39,052 nucleotides of DNA from a virus. The position numbers were made by a program, and so were the translations under genes. The stretch is taken from positions 1 to 39,052 of the IMG/VR virus record IMGVR_UViG_3300013101_000030. The stretch is one strand, 5' to 3'. The notes beneath the pieces were generated by a model, which was given only the letters and a program-made list of their open reading frames with translations, made no database searches and was not told where the DNA came from. Positions 24,714 through 31,617 of the stretch are shown here, one piece after another (positions within the stretch are counted from its first letter, which is position 1; every line of letters starts with the position of its first letter).

Positions 24714-25659
24714 AATCGTTCTCCATATAGTTTCTGGCGAGTATGAATGACTCATCAAGGCCGAGTAGACTGGCTTGACAGAGGTCGCGCATGTCGCACC
24801 ATGAGCAATGTTGACCGAGTGATCTGGTGCGGTCGACACCAGCACGTTTCTCCATTTCACGAGCCGTCATGATAGCCTCATCCTTGAGATTATTAATGAA
24901 GGTCTCGCTAATTGGGAGGAACACGCGGATGTAGAAATCAGCCTCTTTACCGTCAAGATGTTCCCTCACATCCTCGTAATCTGATGGGTCAAGGTCTTCT
25001 TCCTCAATCGCTGAGAGGTAAACCGGCCAGGTTGTGTTGATTGATTTTTTCTTTGACAGTTCCCCGCTCTTCAGAACTTCAGGTTTCTTCGGCGAGTTTG
25101 TTTTGATATAGTCCCAGCACACGCCGTCGGGCTTTGGTAGTCCCACCTCAGGCATCGCTAGGGTATATAACCCCGATTGCGCGTCGGTGAATTTGAACTC
25201 TGATATCGGTATCTGTTTATGGGATTTGTGCTCTACGAGCCACACCAATTTATCTTGCGACCGGGCAGCGCTATCAACTTTGCCCTTGAGCATGATGCCG
25301 GGTGCCAGCTTGATTTCAAATTCAAATTCTGATTTTTTACCCTGATGCTTGATGTACTTCAGCGGGTCGGGTTTGTAGTAATCGAAGTAGCCGTCCATGA
25401 GAATTTCAATTTCGTCTAAGACACCGTAGAAATCATCACCCTCCATAATCTTGCCAATTTTCTTTTTGTGAGCCTTGAGCACTTTGCGCGCGGCGGCGGC
25501 GCCGGTGTCAATATTCGCCTCGAGCATCTCATGAATGATCGTGCCCCGTACCAGCGGTGTCGACTTCTTCTTCTTCATGATATTCATGATATGCTTATAA
25601 TAGAACTGCCGGTGACAAGTTCGCCATGACCTTAGTTTTGACTGAGAGACGCTATACAT
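24613..25659 (-). CDS. Cas4/RecB-like PD-(D/E)XK nuclease with probable Fe-S cluster
   Basis: 348 residues from ATG at 25659, which overlaps the preceding stop as TAATG and lies nine bases after GGAGG. The ATG nine bases earlier touches the ribosome-binding site and is less likely. Active-site elements: His43, Asp129 (GKVDSAAR) and EHK at 143-145. Cys15 plus Cys285, Cys288 and Cys294 (HCSWCDMRDLC) match the four-cysteine iron-sulphur arrangement of Cas4/AddB-type exonucleases. Likely an exonuclease that resects DNA for the neighbouring recombinase. The last 34 residues overlap the next gene and are very basic. Confidence 0.82.
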   Translation of the reverse strand: MYSVSQSKLRSWRTCHRQFYYKHIMNIMKKKKSTPLVRGTIIHEMLEANIDTGAAAARKVLKAHKKKIGKIMEGDDFYGVLDEIEILMDGYFDYYKPDPLKYIKHQGKKSEFEFEIKLAPGIMLKGKVDSAARSQDKLVWLVEHKSHKQIPISEFKFTDAQSGLYTLAMPEVGLPKPDGVCWDYIKTNSPKKPEVLKSGELSKKKSINTTWPVYLSAIEEEDLDPSDYEDVREHLDGKEADFYIRVFLPISETFINNLKDEAIMTAREMEKRAGVDRTRSLGQHCSWCDMRDLCQASLLGLDESFILARNYMENDYGKTNEEKAKQPKRGIRLPKNKGQDRGSKKSRT

Positions 25660-25883
25660 TATGCCCATCCTCCAATTTGATTGGCCTTGTTCATAAGTGA
25701 TGTGGCTTCTCTGGGCGTTAGTTCCAGGATCATCACCACGTGAGCATCCCGCTCCAGCAAGTAATGGAGAAGAGTCAGGCGGTCTGTGTCATTGTGAATG
25801 TTGGTGAACAATGCGCGCCCGGGGGACTGCCTACCCTTGTGGTCAGTCTGACGTTCGAACGCCGTAACTAGGAAGTCAGCCAT
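25659..25883 (-). CDS. Small hypothetical protein
   Basis: 74 residues from ATG 25883, within an ATGGCTGA overlap with the previous gene. It is mixed alpha/beta (FTNIHNDTDRLTLLHYLLER, then VVMILELTPREATSLMNKAN), without membrane segment. The frame is open upstream, but coupling supports this start. Function unknown. Confidence 0.65.
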   Translation of the reverse strand: MADFLVTAFERQTDHKGRQSPGRALFTNIHNDTDRLTLLHYLLERDAHVVMILELTPREATSLMNKANQIGGWA

Positions 25884-26169
25884 CGGCTTTTTCCAGGGCG
25901 GAGATAATACACTCAGCAGCATGTATCCCGTTGTCCCGGTTATACAGCATAGTCTTGAACTTTTTGCCGTCACCCCCCAAATTAATTTTCATGGACCGGC
26001 CCCGAACATAGTCGAAGTAGTGACCTTTTTGAAGCAACTCATTCGCTTCTTGTAAAGTCATCTTCTCGGGTTGAGCTGCAGCAGCGAGGGCCGCTAGGCT
26101 TTGACCGTGGCGGGCACCATTAAAAAGAGCGGCCAATACCTCGGCCTTGTTGTACATCGATATATCCAT
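25876..26169 (-). CDS. Conserved phage protein of unknown function
   Basis: 97 residues. The pattern YNKAEVLAALFNGAR, MTLQEANELL, KGHYFDYVRGRSMKIN and YNRDNGIHAAE is that of a small protein common in many phages, whose role I do not know. It is the first gene after the promoter at 26200-26228, and AACCTGGAG (on the minus strand at 26177-26185) is its ribosome-binding site. It heads the replication/recombination operon running to 20449. Confidence 0.75.
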   Translation of the reverse strand: MDISMYNKAEVLAALFNGARHGQSLAALAAAAQPEKMTLQEANELLQKGHYFDYVRGRSMKINLGGDGKKFKTMLYNRDNGIHAAECIISALEKADG

Positions 26170-26199
26170 TTGAATTCTCCAGGTTAAGTTAATACGTCT

Positions 26200-26228
26200 A
26201 ATATAAACATCAGGTTGTTAATTGTCAA
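26200..26228 (-). promoter_or_regulatory. Sigma-70 promoter for recombination operon
   Basis: Minus-strand TTGACA (26223-26228), 17-base spacer, TATATT (26200-26205). The -35 lies inside the last codons of the DNA polymerase gene. It is placed about 30 bases before the ATG of the 97-residue gene. Confidence 0.75.
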
Positions 26229-28065
26229 ATTTAATTTCCTTGTTGTCGCCCCATGGTCCTTGAGATACCTCAGCGATAATCGGTATTGACAGGTCTGCAC
26301 CCATACCACGTAGGATACGATACCCTTCCATGATTTCTTTAACCTGTGTGGCAACCTCCATTACTCTACCGTTTGGAACTTCCATAAGTATCTCATCATG
26401 GACAGTACCCACAATATCGCAATGCTTTACTTTGAGGTCAATATCAAGTGCCGCGGTAATTGTAAGATCACTACCGAAACCTTGAATTGGGGCGTTGATT
26501 GCTTGACGTAATGCGTTCTGGCATTTGCCATGTCGCTCGTTGGACATTTGCGCGTCAGGTAATCGACGCAACCTTCCCACCAGGTTCCTCACGTAACCTT
26601 GGTTCCTAGCAAACCGCCTCATTCGCTTATGCCATGGCGGTAAGCCGTTATATTCCAAGAAGAAACGCGTTCGAATTGTGCGTGCCTCAGCGGATGTGAA
26701 CTCTACCTGGTAATTGTCGCGGCCGTAGTCTACGAACTTTGGCCATCCCATTCCATAGATGAAACCAAAGTTAATTGCCTTCCCCCTTTTCCGCTCCTCT
26801 TTGGTTGGATTAGGTATACCGATAATGTTTTGGACGGTTTTAGTGTGTATATCTTGACCAGTCTGGTATGCAAATAGTAGGGCGGGGTCCTTTGAAACGT
26901 GCGCGATAATTCGAAGCTCGATTTGAGAGTAATCGGCTGCAATGAGAGTATACCCCGGTGGTGCTGTATAGCAGCCCCGTAATTTAGGGTCTCTCGGGGT
27001 TTGCTGAAGGTTGGGGTCAGTGCAACTGGGTCTTCCCGTGACAGTTCCATGGATTTTAAAGCTCGGGTGTATTCTGCCATCCCAAGACTCCTCAATCCAG
27101 CGATTGATGAAGGTTCCGAGATTTTTTTCTGCCGCTCGATGATCAAGTATGAGCTGGGGGACTTTGTGCTTAGGTCCAAGCCTAAGAAGGACGGACTCGT
27201 CTGTTGATCTAGCCCCGGTTCCCGTTTCTTTGATCGACTTAAGTCCGAGTTTATCGAAGAGTATCTCAGCGACTTGCTTGGGCGAATTCCAGTTGACACC
27301 GTACTTCCACTCTTTAGTTTTTTTGTCTTTCCATTTGTTGTCGCTAGGGCATAAGCGAGTGAGTCGCTTAAATGCCTTGTCTCTGGCCCTCTCCCAATAA
27401 CGTCGTTGGCGTTGAAGCTTTTTCTGATCGACGTAGATACCTCGGTGTTCCACTCTAGCATAGAGCCATGAGGCTGGGAGGGTAATGTTGTTATAGATTG
27501 CCTCAGTCTGAGGGTCTTCGGCAAGCATCCGCTTAAAGATGAAAGCAAGCTTACGGGTATAGTATATGTCCTGAGCAAGATACTTGCAATGTGTTTCCAG
27601 ATCACCGAAGCCGTGTTTTTCTTTGAGCGGGATATCATAGTCGTCCTCCAGTCCACAGTACTTCATAGCCAAATGCGTCAGATCGTGCTTGTCGTTCTCG
27701 TCAAGATTATAGTGGGCGAGTAGTGTGTCGAATGACATCGGGAACCACATACCGAAGTGATGCTTCAACCATTTTAAATCGAACTTCCCGCCCTGCGCAA
27801 CCACTTTCTTTTTCTCGATTGCTCGGTATATCCGTGTGGTAAGTCGCTTCTGCTCCTCGAAGTTTTCAAAAATGGGTGACTCCTGGTGGTTCATCGGGAA
27901 ACACCAGTTGTGGTTACGCGTGCCAATGCCGATACTGGTGATCCAACTACCCGGCTTGTAGGGATTAAGACCCGACGTCTCAGTATCGAGCGACACTAAC
28001 CCAGACTTGGCAATGTCGGCGAAAGCCTTATGTTCGGTAGAGGGTGTGACTATCGACCACAACAT
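26218..28065 (-). CDS. DNA polymerase, family A
   Basis: 615 residues from ATG 28065 (TTG 28080 is an alternative). The exonuclease domain is intact: DTET with Asp27 and Glu29, FD with Asp96, and AQDIYYT with Asp166. Polymerase motifs: A DYSQIELR (Asp378), B RKRGKAINFGFIYG (Lys429, Phe433, Tyr437) and C VHDE (His556, Asp557). The motif B Phe corresponds to Phe762 of E. coli Pol I, the form that discriminates against dideoxynucleotides, unlike the Tyr of T7. It replicates the phage DNA, probably with the primase-helicase at 31595. It overlaps the dCMP deaminase gene by 38 bases. Confidence 0.95.
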   Translation of the reverse strand: MLWSIVTPSTEHKAFADIAKSGLVSLDTETSGLNPYKPGSWITSIGIGTRNHNWCFPMNHQESPIFENFEEQKRLTTRIYRAIEKKKVVAQGGKFDLKWLKHHFGMWFPMSFDTLLAHYNLDENDKHDLTHLAMKYCGLEDDYDIPLKEKHGFGDLETHCKYLAQDIYYTRKLAFIFKRMLAEDPQTEAIYNNITLPASWLYARVEHRGIYVDQKKLQRQRRYWERARDKAFKRLTRLCPSDNKWKDKKTKEWKYGVNWNSPKQVAEILFDKLGLKSIKETGTGARSTDESVLLRLGPKHKVPQLILDHRAAEKNLGTFINRWIEESWDGRIHPSFKIHGTVTGRPSCTDPNLQQTPRDPKLRGCYTAPPGYTLIAADYSQIELRIIAHVSKDPALLFAYQTGQDIHTKTVQNIIGIPNPTKEERKRGKAINFGFIYGMGWPKFVDYGRDNYQVEFTSAEARTIRTRFFLEYNGLPPWHKRMRRFARNQGYVRNLVGRLRRLPDAQMSNERHGKCQNALRQAINAPIQGFGSDLTITAALDIDLKVKHCDIVGTVHDEILMEVPNGRVMEVATQVKEIMEGYRILRGMGADLSIPIIAEVSQGPWGDNKEIKFDN

Positions 28066-28498
28066 TATTTTTCCAATCAAATATTATCCCATTGGGTATT
28101 ATCTGGTAGACTTCTATACACTCCTCGGAGACTAGCTCTAAGCCTGAGATATCCCGATATTCTTCCTTGAAAAATATCTGGTCAATGTCATGGTCGAACG
28201 CCAAGGTTTTACAACAGGATAGACAGGGAGACAGTGTAATATATAAATCCCGACTACCTCGCTGAGGCGGTGCCTTACTTATTGCATTCATCTCAGCATG
28301 CGTGCTGCGCGTACAGCCCTGCGTCATGTCGCATTGATCGCCGCAATGTGCTTCGCCAGCGGCTGGGCCGTTATAGCCCATGCTGACAATGTTCTTATTT
28401 TCTATGATTATTGCGCCGACGTTTCCTCGGTTGCATGTTGACCTTCGAGCTATTATCTCGGCGATCTGCATATACATCTGTGGTCTGCTTATTCGCAT
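28028..28498 (-). CDS. dCMP deaminase
   Basis: 156 residues with the zinc-dependent deaminase signature HAEMN (His67, Glu69) and SPCLSC (Cys92, Cys95), plus a preceding Cys/His-rich stretch (HCGDQCDMTQGC) as in phage dCMP deaminases with a second zinc site. It converts dCMP to dUMP, the substrate for thymidylate-synthase-type enzymes, which are encoded just upstream. The first 104 bases overlap the upstream gene and the last 38 the polymerase. Confidence 0.9.
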   Translation of the reverse strand: MRISRPQMYMQIAEIIARRSTCNRGNVGAIIIENKNIVSMGYNGPAAGEAHCGDQCDMTQGCTRSTHAEMNAISKAPPQRGSRDLYITLSPCLSCCKTLAFDHDIDQIFFKEEYRDISGLELVSEECIEVYQIIPNGIIFDWKNNVVVDSHTLYRT

Positions 28499-28682
28499 TT
28501 CGTTTCCTGACTTTTACGATCATCGATTGAGAATTTCGGTTACGCTCTACTTGAGCAGCTAGCTTTCGTAGCTGTAGCGCTAATGTTCGAGCGTCGCCGG
28601 GGAGAAGGAGTTGGAACTCGTAATACTGGTTGATCCACACCTTAATATATTTACTGTCGTGGTCCCAGATTTCGAGCCTCAA
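28395..28682 (-). CDS. Hypothetical protein, TTG start
   Basis: 95 residues from TTG at 28682, which overlaps the stop of the thymidylate synthase gene (TTGA) and has GGAG eight bases upstream. Residues 1-60 look folded (DHDSKYIKVWINQYYEFQLL, then LALQLRKLAAQVERN). The last 35 are translated over the deaminase start in a second frame and are strongly basic (QPRKRRRNNHRK). Not recognised; a small nucleic-acid-binding protein is possible. Confidence 0.6.
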   Translation of the reverse strand: MRLEIWDHDSKYIKVWINQYYEFQLLLPGDARTLALQLRKLAAQVERNRNSQSMIVKVRKRNANKQTTDVYADRRDNSSKVNMQPRKRRRNNHRK

Positions 28683-29368
28683 AAAACATTCTCCACATCT
28701 TTGTTATAAACGTGCAACGACTTAACCGAGTGGATGAAGTGTCCAGCCTTCATACCAGTTCTATCAGCAACCCAGAGCTGTAGCTTACGAGCCAGCCACA
28801 AATCATTTTCAAAGTGCTCACCGAAGTCGCACGAGCGCATACGGTACTCCATGTTGAGTTGGCTGTCGCGATATGAAAAGGTGTAGTCAATGGAACATGG
28901 CGTTCGCTGGATGCCGAAGAAGTGGGTATCTTCCGTATCCCACATAGAAACGACGAGTTGACGACTACCAGGGTCTACCATCAACCGATCAATCACGTTG
29001 TTTACCTGGTTGTCCCGAGCTAGCCGCTCGTTGTAGGTATAATCCATCTTGCCGTACTCATTAAGCATCGGTTCCCACAATTCCCGACGGTGCTTCCAAG
29101 CTTCGCCAGGGTTTACAAAATGGTTGGTGCCGAAGAAAGCCATCAATCGTTCCCCCCATTCGGCATCGGCCCATGGCTGCATGGGGTTGAGGTCATTGAG
29201 GTCGGGTTCAGTCACCGTATAGATGTAGCTTGACAATTCTCGGGTGTCGTCGCGGGTGTCATTCACTCGGAGATTTTGATAGGTCTCCGTGTGGTGGGGT
29301 ATACCCATCTCCTTCAGATCCCGCCGAATTTCCGAGATTGCCTGCTTGTAGTTTTGAAATATTCTCAT
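28679..29368 (-). CDS. Thymidylate synthase family protein
   Basis: 229 residues, slightly shorter than bacterial ThyA (264). The core is clear: RTPC with catalytic Cys158, YRMRSCDFGEHFEND with Arg178, Ser179, Asp181 and Asn188, and LHVY with His219 and Tyr221. Asn188 is the residue that in thymidylate synthases recognises the uracil base. The Asp of the usual GDxHxY segment is Ser here, and the RS-D-to-Asn spacing is one residue shorter. It should methylate (or hydroxymethylate) dUMP with a folate cofactor. The neighbouring dCMP deaminase, dUTPase-like and kinase genes complete a dTTP or modified-dTTP pathway. The start has AGGA nine bases upstream. Confidence 0.82.
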   Translation of the reverse strand: MRIFQNYKQAISEIRRDLKEMGIPHHTETYQNLRVNDTRDDTRELSSYIYTVTEPDLNDLNPMQPWADAEWGERLMAFFGTNHFVNPGEAWKHRRELWEPMLNEYGKMDYTYNERLARDNQVNNVIDRLMVDPGSRQLVVSMWDTEDTHFFGIQRTPCSIDYTFSYRDSQLNMEYRMRSCDFGEHFENDLWLARKLQLWVADRTGMKAGHFIHSVKSLHVYNKDVENVF

Positions 29369-29501
29369 TGATGCCGTCCTTTAATGTGTCTAGAAAATTA
29401 CTGAGCCTTTTGAGCTCACTGATTTGCAGGTGTTTCAGGCCATAAGCTTTGGCTTTGAATTGACCCGGCTTGCCTTGCTTGACTTCGAGTATCTTCCTCA
29501 T
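29259..29501 (-). CDS. Small hypothetical protein
   Basis: 80 residues; the start overlaps the preceding stop as ATGA. Residues 1-45 are basic and helical (VKQGKPGQFKAKAYGLKHL, then LKRLSNFLDTLK). The last 37 residues lie over the thymidylate synthase start in another frame and are Gly/Ser/Pro-rich (DGYTPPHGDLSKSPSE), probably disordered. Not recognised. Confidence 0.58.
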   Translation of the reverse strand: MRKILEVKQGKPGQFKAKAYGLKHLQISELKRLSNFLDTLKDGINENISKLQAGNLGNSAGSEGDGYTPPHGDLSKSPSE

Positions 29502-30235
29502 AATGCCTCCAATCGTTTTTCAAAATCCTTCTTTATTCTCTTGGCATATTTGCCCGCCACAGTGTGGAATGCGATACCGATATTCCGACCGTTAGCATAT
29601 GGCCCGTCATATTCCACATACTGGTTGAAACATTTCACAAGGTACTTGTAAAATTTTGGGTCTTTCAACTCGAGCATGAATAGCTCTCTTTCATAGGCCC
29701 TTGGCGTTAGAGCTATTAGCGCCAGGCTATGCATCGGGTGAACGGTCATGTTAGAAAAATGGAAATTAACCTCCACACCTTCGAGGCCAAAATCAGGCAG
29801 CACAACATCCCGCACGAATATAACGTCAGCAACAAACTTCTTGTACAGCTCACTTGTGCGGTAATATATATCGATGCTTGGTTCACCCTCAAGCAATGTG
29901 AACACCATCGATTGTATGCAGAATGTCTGCTTCGTGTTCTTCTTGACGTGGCCATAGGTGTGGCATGCTGTCGAATTGTATTTACCTTTCTCCACGATGC
30001 TGTGCCATTCCTTGATCGCAAAACCGTAAGCTTCTTCATTTATGTAGTGACGCTTGAGGCTGGTTATTTTATTGCCCTTCTCGGCATAGCCTACGTCAGT
30101 CAGCTGAAGCGTATCGTCGAGTACCGTTCGCCAGCCGTAATTCCGGATTATTTTCCGATTACTAGCATAGCCAGTAGGTAGATGGCCAGTGAGATGCCAA
30201 GCGAACTCGATATATCGCTTCTTAAGGCTTTTCAA
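29498..30235 (-). CDS. Divergent thymidylate-synthase-fold protein (dCMP-hydroxymethylase-like?)
   Basis: 245 residues from TTG 30235 (TTGA overlap with the dUTPase-like gene). Residues 105-140 align residue by residue with the ThyA catalytic core: FCIQSMVF (Cys106) for PCHALFQF, LEGEPSIDIYYRTSE for VDGKLSCQLYQRSCD, then Asp137 exactly where ThyA has its base-reading Asn. In T4 dCMP hydroxymethylase this Asn is Asp, which suits cytosine. The RS motif is RT, the following Asp is Glu, and the His-x-Tyr segment is altered (SNMTVHPMH), so substrate and activity are uncertain. The alignment is mine by eye. It may make a hydroxymethylated pyrimidine or be a regulatory paralogue. Confidence 0.55.
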   Translation of the reverse strand: MKSLKKRYIEFAWHLTGHLPTGYASNRKIIRNYGWRTVLDDTLQLTDVGYAEKGNKITSLKRHYINEEAYGFAIKEWHSIVEKGKYNSTACHTYGHVKKNTKQTFCIQSMVFTLLEGEPSIDIYYRTSELYKKFVADVIFVRDVVLPDFGLEGVEVNFHFSNMTVHPMHSLALIALTPRAYERELFMLELKDPKFYKYLVKCFNQYVEYDGPYANGRNIGIAFHTVAGKYAKRIKKDFEKRLEAL

Positions 30236-30849
30236 TAGTTTGACCCCTGCCGGAACTTGTTAACTTCAGATTTCTTGAAGTAAATGGCATGAAGCTCCGA
30301 ATAATCAATATACTTAGAGAGCCACCGCAAGAATGACAAGTTCGACATGATGACGAGTGACCGGTATTTATTCTTGTCAGTCATCATCTGTGTGGTTTTC
30401 CAGGGCTTGTTCTTCAAGCAATTCATTGCGAGGCCGAGGTAATACACAGTTGCCCAGCAATCGTCATGAATGATTTCGGTCGGGTAATTACCAATCTCGC
30501 GCATAATGTCAGCAGGTGATACACCAGACAGCAGGTTAAGTTCCACCAGAAAATGATACGCGTCGGCGACCTCCTCATAGAAATGGGTTTGGTTCCCTTC
30601 GATGTTAGCCTCCATGGCCTCGGCAAGTTCCTCGGTGACACGCCAGGCCATTTCCTTTAACTTGAGTTGATGGCCAGCCAAATCAAGAGAGATTGTCTGA
30701 GGCATCCATGAGCTGAAGCCATTTTGTTTTTCAATGGTGTGGTACCTCAGCATCAACTCGTGCTGGCGGACGAAGATTTGCATCATGGCCTCCGACTGGT
30801 TGGTGGCCTCAGGGATTTTGTCGTCGTCGATATCGTTCACGTTAACCAC
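30232..30849 (-). CDS. All-alpha dUTPase/dCTPase-like nucleotide hydrolase
   Basis: 205 residues from GTG at 30849. The MazG-type metal-binding helices are visible: MAWRVTEELAEAMEA (EExxE) and FYEEVADAYHFLVELNLLSG (ExxD). The overall pattern fits the dimeric dUTPase/dCTPase family used by T-even and other phages to remove dUTP or dCTP and supply dUMP/dCMP. It overlaps the kinase gene by eight bases (GTGGTTAA) and the thymidylate-synthase-like gene by four. Hydrolysis of one of these triphosphates is inferred. Confidence 0.75.
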   Translation of the reverse strand: MVNVNDIDDDKIPEATNQSEAMMQIFVRQHELMLRYHTIEKQNGFSSWMPQTISLDLAGHQLKLKEMAWRVTEELAEAMEANIEGNQTHFYEEVADAYHFLVELNLLSGVSPADIMREIGNYPTEIIHDDCWATVYYLGLAMNCLKNKPWKTTQMMTDKNKYRSLVIMSNLSFLRWLSKYIDYSELHAIYFKKSEVNKFRQGSNY

Positions 30850-31336
30850 GTGTCTCTCCGATGCTTAGCATATAGTTAATCCACATATTAGAGCTGTTGC
30901 GGAAATCATATCGGTAATGTGGGTGAACCGAAAAGAAATCGTCATAGGCTTGCTGTGTGACGGCTTGCTTGGCGATTGTCTTGAGATGGTGAGCACGGTC
31001 TTCACCATCACGCATAACAGGAACTGCAAGTACCTTCGGCCTGCAGTATATAACGACGACGCCGCACGCGTAGACGTACTTCATCAGCTGCTTCTTGTTT
31101 TTGATGTGATCGACCTGGCGATATAGCGGGCCATATAGCTGTTCGCTGATGACCGTGCACCGGTCGAATATCACGTCATCATGTATGCGCGATGCCATAT
31201 GCTTTAGTCGGTCGTCGACTTCGTCAAGATTTAGAGGCGGACCACCGCCATGATATACTTCCCATTTCAGTGACGCGCCTAACGATTGTGCAAGCGTCGA
31301 CTTGCCTGAGCCGTCTGGCCCTTCAACAATGATCAT
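30842..31336 (-). CDS. P-loop (deoxy)nucleoside monophosphate kinase
   Basis: 164 residues. GPDGSGKST at 6-14 is a Walker A typical of thymidylate/dNMP kinases; DDVIFDRC at about 53-60 is the DR motif, and RDGEDRAHH a lid-like region. It probably phosphorylates the product of the two thymidylate-synthase-family enzymes. First gene of the leftward nucleotide operon, just downstream of the overlapping promoters. The ribosome-binding site AACCTGGAG lies at 31346-31354. Confidence 0.8.
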   Translation of the reverse strand: MIIVEGPDGSGKSTLAQSLGASLKWEVYHGGGPPLNLDEVDDRLKHMASRIHDDVIFDRCTVISEQLYGPLYRQVDHIKNKKQLMKYVYACGVVVIYCRPKVLAVPVMRDGEDRAHHLKTIAKQAVTQQAYDDFFSVHPHYRYDFRNSSNMWINYMLSIGETRG

Positions 31337-31362
31337 CTAGAGATACTCCAGGTTTAAGTGAT

Positions 31363-31391
31363 TTGACAATAGATTAATATTAGAATATCAT
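31363..31391 (+). promoter_or_regulatory. Rightward sigma-70 promoter
   Basis: TTGACA (31363-31368), 17-base spacer, TATCAT (31386-31391, five of six to consensus), followed by the HTH gene starting at 31429. It overlaps the leftward promoter on the opposite strand. Confidence 0.75.
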
Positions 31392-31406
31392 CATTATCCT
31401 TGTCAA
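31377..31406 (-). promoter_or_regulatory. Leftward sigma-70 promoter for nucleotide operon
   Basis: Minus-strand TTGACA (31401-31406), 18-base spacer, TAATAT (31377-31382, four of six). It is interleaved with the rightward promoter (shared bases 31377-31391), so both cannot be bound by polymerase at once. Confidence 0.6.
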
Positions 31407-31428
31407 CGAAAATAATCTTGAGGTAAAA

Positions 31429-31617
31429 ATGGAAACTAAATACCATTCGCCACGATGGCTGGCGAAACAATTAGGGTGGAGTTATGCGAAAGTACTCAGA
31501 CACCTGAGAAACGGTGAGATTAATGGTATTCGGGTTGATGAATACGTCTGGATTATTCCCGTCACTGAATGCAATCGTGTAATGGATCAAATTAATGAGA
31601 AAATTAAAACCGCATGA
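31429..31617 (+). CDS. Small HTH DNA-binding protein
   Basis: 62 residues with an excisionase/MerR-like helix-turn-helix (SPRWLAKQLGWSYAKVLRHL then RNGEINGIRVDEYVWIIPV, a wing-like strand pair). The ribosome-binding site is TGAGG, spaced six to eight bases from the ATG. It is followed by, and overlaps by 23 bases, the primase-helicase gene. As the first gene from the overlapping promoters it is a good candidate for their regulator; this is inference. Confidence 0.72.
   Translation: METKYHSPRWLAKQLGWSYAKVLRHLRNGEINGIRVDEYVWIIPVTECNRVMDQINEKIKTA

Noticed and set aside
24714-24860. N-terminal extension of the Sak4-like protein
   Set aside because: It would lie wholly within the nuclease gene and carries no family motif; ATG 24713 has GGAG at good spacing.
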